Shown one piece after another: positions 59,699 to 64,000 of a stretch of 64,000 nt of DNA. The notes beneath the pieces were generated by a model. The model searched no databases. It was not told the origin of the DNA and was given only the letters and a program-made list of their open reading frames with translations. The stretch comes from Fundidesulfovibrio agrisoli. GTDB lineage: Bacteria > Desulfobacterota > Desulfovibrionia > Desulfovibrionales > Desulfovibrionaceae. The translations under genes and the position numbers were made by a program. The stretch covers positions 209,655-273,654 of the forward strand of contig NZ_JAKZKX010000003.1 of NCBI RefSeq assembly GCF_022808715.1, given 5' to 3'. Each line of letters starts with the position of its first letter. The stretch's first letter is position 1.

Positions 59699-59847
59699 CA
59701 TCCACGTGCTGACTTGCTATCAAGTCACGTTCTTAGCGAATCGCACGGTTTTCGCTGCCAGCGGCTGAACGGGGGAGCAGGTCTCTTCGCGCGGTCCCGA
59801 GCTAGCGTGTGTCCCGGCATTACTGCTTGACAGTACCGGGGTTTTTT
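59699..59847 (+). ncRNA. Terminated leader RNA before rpsL (attenuator or small RNA)
   Basis: From the predicted start there is a perfect 7-bp hairpin TGACTTG-CTAT-CAAGTCA (about 59709-59726), further GC-rich sequence with GCGAA/TTCGC, and then the terminator at 59812-59847. The unit is about 150 nt and ends 48 nt before rpsL. No leader peptide was recognised. Confidence 0.5.
59812..59847 (+). terminator. Intrinsic terminator 48 bp before rpsL
   Basis: CCCGG-CAT-TACTG pairs with CAGTA-CCGGG (59813-59840), with a short bulge and loop CTTGA, followed by six T residues. It would stop transcripts from the 59665-59692 promoter before they reach rpsL unless bypassed. Confidence 0.85.
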
Positions 59848-59894
59848 GTCTACTCGTGCGCCCTTCGCAATTTAACCGTTGAACGGAGCCAGTC

Positions 59895-60266
59895 ATGCCC
59901 ACGATCAACCAGCTTATCCGCAAAGAGCGGATGAAGCAGACCAAGCGCAAGAAGACCCCGGCGCTGCAGGCCTGCCCCCAGCGCCGCGGTGTGTGCACCC
60001 GCGTGTACACCACCACCCCCAAAAAGCCTAACTCGGCCTTGCGCAAGGTTGCACGCGTGCGCCTCACCAACGGCATCGAGGTCACCAGCTACATTCCTGG
60101 TGAAGGCCACAACCTTCAGGAACACTCTGTGGTGATGATCCGCGGCGGCCGTGTTAAGGACCTTCCCGGCGTTCGTTACCATATCGTTCGCGGCACCCTC
60201 GACACCGCCGGTGTTTCCGACCGCCGTCAGAGCCGCTCCAAGTATGGCGCCAAGCGCCCCAAATAA
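59895..60266 (+). CDS. rpsL: Small ribosomal subunit protein uS12
   Basis: A 123-aa decoding-centre protein. It reads [15 protein letters not shown], then [35 protein letters not shown] (in pieces) and [17 protein letters not shown]. The lysines at which streptomycin resistance arises (KKPNS and RVKDLPGV) are the wild-type residues. First gene of the str operon; rpsG follows 16 bp later. Confidence 0.99.
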   Translation: MPTINQLIRKERMKQTKRKKTPALQACPQRRGVCTRVYTTTPKKPNSALRKVARVRLTNGIEVTSYIPGEGHNLQEHSVVMIRGGRVKDLPGVRYHIVRGTLDTAGVSDRRQSRSKYGAKRPK

Positions 60267-60282
60267 GTTGAGGTAGCGTACA

Positions 60283-60753
60283 ATGCCCCGCAAAGGTCCC
60301 GTTCCCAAGCGCTCCATCCTGCCGGATCCCATTTACGGCAGCGTCCTGATGAAGAAGTTCATCAACCGGCTGATGCTCGACGGCAAGAAGTCCACGGCCG
60401 AAACCGTGTTCTACACCGCTGTCGAAACGCTCGCCGAGAAGACGCAGGAAGAGCCTCTGAAGGCCTTCGAGCGCGCCTTGGCCAACGTGAAGCCGCACAT
60501 GGAAGTGAAGCCCCGCCGCGTCGGTGGCGCCACCTACCAGGTTCCCATGGAAGTGCGCCCCGAGCGCCAGACCACCCTGGCCATCCGCTGGCTGATCAAC
60601 AACGCCCGCTCCCGCGGCGAGAAGGGCATGGTCGCCCGTCTGTCCGGCGAGCTGATGGACGCCTTCAACAATCGCGGCGGCGCCGTGAAGAAGCGCGAAG
60701 ACACCCATCGTATGGCCGACGCCAACAAGGCGTTCGCCCATTACCGCTGGTAA
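60283..60753 (+). CDS. rpsG: Small ribosomal subunit protein uS7
   Basis: A 156-aa 16S rRNA-binding protein. Strings include [49 protein letters not shown] and [30 protein letters not shown] (in pieces). The start has GAGGTA upstream. In other bacteria S7 represses the str mRNA. fusA follows after 17 bp. Confidence 0.99.
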   Translation: MPRKGPVPKRSILPDPIYGSVLMKKFINRLMLDGKKSTAETVFYTAVETLAEKTQEEPLKAFERALANVKPHMEVKPRRVGGATYQVPMEVRPERQTTLAIRWLINNARSRGEKGMVARLSGELMDAFNNRGGAVKKREDTHRMADANKAFAHYRW

Positions 60754-60770
60754 AATAGAGGTTTGCCGAC

Positions 60771-62843
<2,073 letters not shown>

Positions 62844-62852
62844 AGGGACACC

Positions 62853-64000
62853 ATGGGTAAGGCCAAATTCGAGCGCAATAAGCCGCACGTCAACATCGGC
62901 ACCATCGGTCATATCGACCACGGCAAGACCACGCTGACCGCCGCCATCACCAAGCTGTCGCACATGCGCGGCTTCGGCGAGTACGTGGCCTTCGACCAGA
63001 TCGACAAGGCTCCCGAAGAGAAGGAGCGCGGCATCACGATCTCCACGGCGCACGTTGAGTATCAGACCGCGACCCGTCACTACGCCCACGTGGACTGCCC
63101 CGGCCACGCCGACTACATCAAGAACATGATCACCGGCGCCGCCCAGATGGACGGCGCGATCCTGGTGGTCGCCGCCACCGACGGCCCCATGCCCCAGACC
63201 CGTGAGCACATCCTGCTCGCCCGTCAGGTCGGCGTGCCCCACCTGGTGGTGTTCATGAACAAGTGCGACCTGGTGGACGACGCCGAACTGCTGGAGCTGG
63301 TGGAGCTGGAAGTCCGCGAGCTGCTGACCAAGTACGGCTTCCCCGGCGACGACATCCCGGTGATCAAGGGCTCCGCCCTGAAGGCCCTGGAGACCGACGA
63401 CGTCAAGAGCCCCGACGCCGCCCCGATCTTCGAGCTTCTGGACGCCTGCGACTCCTACTTCCCCGAGCCGCAGCGCGACATCGACAAGCCCTTCCTGATG
63501 CCCATCGAGGACGTGTTCTCCATCTCCGGCCGCGGCACCGTCGTGACCGGTCGTGTCGAGCGCGGCACCGTGAAGGTCGGCGAGGAAGTCGCCATCGTCG
63601 GCATCAAGGAGACCGTGAAGACCACCTGCACGGGCGTCGAGATGTTCCGCAAGCTGCTCGACCAGGGCCAGGCCGGCGACAACGTCGGCGTGCTGCTGCG
63701 CGGCATCAAGCGTGAGGACGTGGAGCGCGGCCAGGTTCTGGCCAAGCCCGGCTCCATCACCCCGCACAAGAAGTACAAGGCCGAGGTCTACATCCTGAAC
63801 AAGGAAGAGGGCGGCCGCCACACCCCGTTCTTCTCGGGCTACCGTCCGCAGTTCTACTTCCGCACCACGGACGTCACCGGCGTGGTGACCCTGAACGAAG
63901 GCGTGGAGATGGTCATGCCTGGCGATAACGCCACTTTCAACGTCGAGCTCATCGCCCCCATCGCCATGGAGACCGGTCTGCGCTTCGCCATCCGCGAAGG
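62853..64000 (+). CDS. tuf: Elongation factor Tu, copy 2, 3' end missing
   Basis: This frame runs off the right edge after 382 complete codons of the 397 expected. The visible protein equals copy 1 (46133-47326), and the DNA shows no difference by eye over 1148 nt, while upstream sequence differs from the base before ACCATG. Such identity with unlike flanks points to gene conversion. A GAGGGA site lies before the ATG. It closes the str operon (rpsL-rpsG-fusA-tuf). Confidence 0.98.
   Translation, partial: MGKAKFERNKPHVNIGTIGHIDHGKTTLTAAITKLSHMRGFGEYVAFDQIDKAPEEKERGITISTAHVEYQTATRHYAHVDCPGHADYIKNMITGAAQMDGAILVVAATDGPMPQTREHILLARQVGVPHLVVFMNKCDLVDDAELLELVELEVRELLTKYGFPGDDIPVIKGSALKALETDDVKSPDAAPIFELLDACDSYFPEPQRDIDKPFLMPIEDVFSISGRGTVVTGRVERGTVKVGEEVAIVGIKETVKTTCTGVEMFRKLLDQGQAGDNVGVLLRGIKREDVERGQVLAKPGSITPHKKYKAEVYILNKEEGGRHTPFFSGYRPQFYFRTTDVTGVVTLNEGVEMVMPGDNATFNVELIAPIAMETGLRFAIRE

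Larger units (their letters stand above)
59177..59894. other. Gene-free stretch between rpoC and rpsL
   Basis: This 718-bp gap holds the rpoC terminator, about 430 bp with no gene that I can see, and then a promoter-hairpins-terminator unit in front of rpsL. Inside the middle part, AATTCGGGC (59626-59634) and GCCCGAATT (59650-59658) form an inverted repeat, and GCCCGAA recurs near 59672. Confidence 0.6.

Overview
The window is about 64 kb of GC-rich bacterial chromosome and looks like a sulfate-reducing member of the Desulfovibrionales (Desulfovibrio/Fundidesulfovibrio-like). This rests on family content, not on any search. The pointers are a type III glutamine synthetase, a corrinoid-activator (DUF4445) protein, a Qrc-like cytochrome/Mo-family/Fe-S gene set, CI-like S24 regulators, and the general protein style. 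There is no phage, insertion sequence or CRISPR array. Small lower-GC patches (about 17.7-18.6 kb and 24.6-25.7 kb) carry toxin-antitoxin-like pairs and look acquired.

Layout. 0-6 kb: an L,D-transpeptidase cut by the left edge, a DEAD-box helicase, a small outer-membrane barrel protein, and a three-gene overlapping set (membrane protein, glutamine cyclotransferase, small Cys-rich protein). 6-10 kb: lgt, a degenerate-receiver/TPR protein, a DksA-like zinc-finger protein, panB. 10-15 kb: two paralogous CI-like regulators, hypF, a DUF362 protein. 15.5-17.5 kb: acetolactate synthase large subunit behind a leader peptide and attenuator. 17.7-22.4 kb: a HEPN/MNT pair, umuDC with an operator-like palindrome, a membrane diguanylate cyclase. 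22.5-29 kb: a YyaL-like thioredoxin-domain protein, a toxin-antitoxin-like pair, glnN, a YkgJ-type Cys-cluster protein. 29-35 kb (minus): an envelope-themed group of acyltransferase, sialidase-like protein, receiver/histidine kinase, L,D-transpeptidase and NlpC/P60 lipoprotein. 35.4-39.9 kb (plus): corrinoid activator, Rsm22-like methyltransferase, lipB, lipA, all tightly overlapped. 40-42 kb: rfbC and manC for sugar nucleotides. 42-45.4 kb: a pentaheme cytochrome, a Tat-targeted molybdopterin-family protein without the N-terminal cluster cysteines, and a four-cluster ferredoxin-like subunit.

45.6-64 kb is the classical translation/transcription block: tRNA-Thr(TGT), Tyr, Gly, Thr(GGT), tuf, rpmG, tRNA-Trp, secE, nusG, rplK, rplA, rplJ, rplL, rpoB, rpoC, rpsL, rpsG, fusA and a second tuf cut by the right edge. 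The order of the first four tRNAs before tuf is the same as thrU-tyrU-glyT-thrT-tufB in Escherichia coli. The two tuf copies show no difference by eye over the 1148 nt shared.

The most interesting signals are (i) two ~75-nt hairpins whose arms differ in sequence but stay paired, with a conserved ATTTGAAG apical loop, plus a companion 40-nt palindromic motif; (ii) an ilv leader peptide with tandem GTA valine codons and a terminator; (iii) the Qrc-like operon without an NrfD membrane subunit; (iv) a promoter-to-terminator unit of about 150 nt in front of rpsL; (v) paired S24-type regulators that have lost catalytic residues. No wholly new multi-gene system could be proven from the sequence alone.
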